From positions 51,311,581 through 51,375,580 of the forward strand of contig NC_088203.1 of NCBI RefSeq assembly GCF_037126465.1: a stretch of 64,000 nt of DNA, given 5' to 3'. A program made the position numbers and the translations under genes. Shown here one piece after another: positions 62,261-64,000 of the stretch (within the stretch, counting starts at the first letter, position 1; each line of letters starts with the position of its first letter). Below the pieces are notes generated by a model that saw nothing but the letters and a program-made list of their open reading frames with translations, ran no database searches and was not told the DNA's origin. Source of the DNA: Ornithodoros turicata (Eukaryota > Arthropoda > Arachnida > Ixodida > Argasidae).

Positions 62261-64000
62261 AGATTATGATTTAAATTGTGGTCCAAGAATTTCGAGAGTT
62301 TTTCTGTTTGTGTGTCCTTATCCCTTCATACTTCCAAAACGGTTCGCTGGATTTCTACCGGTCTAGACGCGAATGTAGTTGTATAATACAGTATATCGGA
62401 ATGGTTCGTTCCATGCGTCCGTCTGCGTGATTCCGTTTGAACTTACACATACATCTTATCATGATTGAAGGCACAATTATCCCTTTAAACACTCTACAAG
62501 CGTAGTGCCCAGTGTGTAGGAAGGACGGGGAAATATATGACCTACATAGGCGAGACGAAGCATGGCTGAAATTCCATATGTTCAGGAAAAAAAGGTGGCG
62601 ACTTGCTGAAGTCGGCGGAATGCACGTGCTTTTCATATCTCTGCAGCATGTATACTCCCACTGGCTTTACTGTCATTTCTTTGTTTATTTGCCTGTCTGT
62701 CCGTCCTATTCCTGTCGAAAAACACAATGTTAACAACCGCCGCTGATGATGCCTATATATGATGTCGTTTTTATCAGTGTGCGTCGGCCGCAGAACATCT
62801 ACTTGGCCGGTGAGTAGAGACTGGGAAACCCAGGAGGGAACAGATGAATAGTTAGCCAATCAAAAGGCTAGGGGGGACCTGAGGCTGCACGCCTATACAC
62901 CACTCATACAGACTTCTCCCACTGATTCGTGACCACATGCATTCGTGTCACGTATTAATTAAGCTGCGAGACAAGAAAACCAACCGTGGAAGGCCACGAC
63001 TACTGGCAAAGACGCTCGCGCTAATACTCATCAGGTGTCTCACCATTAAGGGGTCTTTAAGGAAAATACATAACTGTTGCACGACGTACGGCAGGGTTAT
63101 TCCCAAGATTGCCGTCCTTCATTTTTTTTTTGTTTTTTTTGGGGGGAGAGGGGGTTGCCGTCTCTTACGTTGTGTGTGACTTCCATGTTTTGCTGCTCGT
63201 GTGGCGTTTCTGTCGGTCATTTTGAGCAATGTTGCAATATTTTTAGGTGGTGTTAGGCGTGTGTAGGGATGCTCCGAAAATCCCTTGGCTGCATACAAGG
63301 TCGTACAATGTGCTGACCAAGGTACTATCTGCACGACTTCATCAGGACGTCTGCATGTAAATTACGGTTACAAAAGTTGGCTTCCTATCTCTATGGAATT
63401 CTCCTCACCATTGTATACACTCTATTGAGTGTATCCACTGCTGTCTATCAACTTAATGTGAAGAACCTCCACACTCCATCAACTAAAATTAAAATTGTTC
63501 CAACCAGTGCCTCTTTTTACTTCCTATACACGAGACGAACAGACATTCTACACAAGTTCTGTAGAGGTAGAACACATATTGTTGCATCGTGTCGTGATCC
63601 AGTCAGAACTCAACTTTATTCACGAGCCCAATAAAAAGCCACAGCTGCCTTTTCGTTGGCACCTTAGCCTTCTACACTATACAACACGCTCCCCTTCCGT
63701 CGGAGATGCTTATGGGACGAATCGTTCAGGAGGGCGTTCGTTGCGCTGCGAACAGCGTGGGGGTGGACGGGACGGATCCGAGCCGTGCTCGTCACAGTTC
63801 ACATGTATGTCTATTAGGGCTGACGCCGGTGGCCGCTATGAGGCAGTGGCTAAAAGCCGTGTTGATTCCACGTCCTGCCATCTGCGGTATGGAAACTAGC
63901 CCGCACAGTCTGTCGTTGGATCTCTGTTCGCGGTCTGAAGTGTGGGGTGCCTTTTGGACAGTTCCCCGGGAACTTAATCCTCACAAAGTCTCCGGCATGA
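62261..64000. other. unassigned right flank
   Basis: No gene recognised. Poly-T and poly-G tracts lie near 63124-63152. Open frames near 63377-63899 have no recognisable motif. Confidence 0.35.

Overview
This window looks like accessory DNA from an arthropod nuclear genome, most probably an ixodid tick. The evidence is a tRNA-derived SINE at about 43.4-43.6 kb that reads like the tick Ruka family, a broken chemosensory ionotropic receptor gene, BEL/Pao and Penelope retroelement relics, spliceosomal introns, and many MITEs and foldbacks. No intact ordinary host gene was recognised. Everything was read by eye without database searches.

The centre (11115-37914) is a nested Polinton/Maverick complex. 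The outer element has AG...CT termini and an exact 6-bp target duplication (GGGCAA at 11109-11114 and 37915-37920). It carries no capsid or replication genes of its own; its arms are arrays of roughly 0.85-0.9 kb diverged modules with TATA-like, CRE (TGACGTCA) and CCAAT motifs. Inside it sits a gene-bearing Polinton (about 14219-33661). On the minus strand, right to left, this carries a small coiled protein, packaging ATPase, small basic protein, two small ORFs, integrase, penton/minor capsid, a pVI/pX-like protein, double-jelly-roll major capsid and adenain-like protease, packed with overlapping stops and starts. Left of these are three plus-strand small genes (23.2-24.3 kb), two of them spliced paralogues, then a spliced minus-strand DNA polymerase B.

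The gene-bearing Polinton is dead. An inverted duplication of its right-hand module (30954-33074) has replaced the palm/thumb half of PolB (14219-17632). PolB also has frameshifts. The integrase has two nonsense codons, a frameshift and a 1.8-kb insertion (28124-29940). That insertion is itself a short non-autonomous relative with the same terminal hairpins and a 6-bp target duplication.

A third relative (45581-55521) is a 9.9-kb near-perfect palindrome with no Polinton genes and an exact 6-bp target duplication (CACCTT). It lies inside a transposase-like pseudogene (44839-56551), a relative of which lies at 8.16-9.9 kb. All these elements share a roughly 170-bp terminal hairpin next to the AG...CT end, which suggests mobilisation in trans by a Polinton integrase.

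Flanking DNA is a graveyard of older repeats: BEL/Pao (2.0-2.7 kb), a 3.6-kb foldback (3.7-7.3 kb), a hAT MITE with exact 8-bp TSD (38659-39460), a mariner MITE (40229-41007), a candidate solo LTR (41025-41384), a transposon-type ORF relic (42.3-43.3 kb), an ionotropic receptor pseudogene (57.0-58.9 kb) and a Penelope-like element (60.8-62.3 kb).
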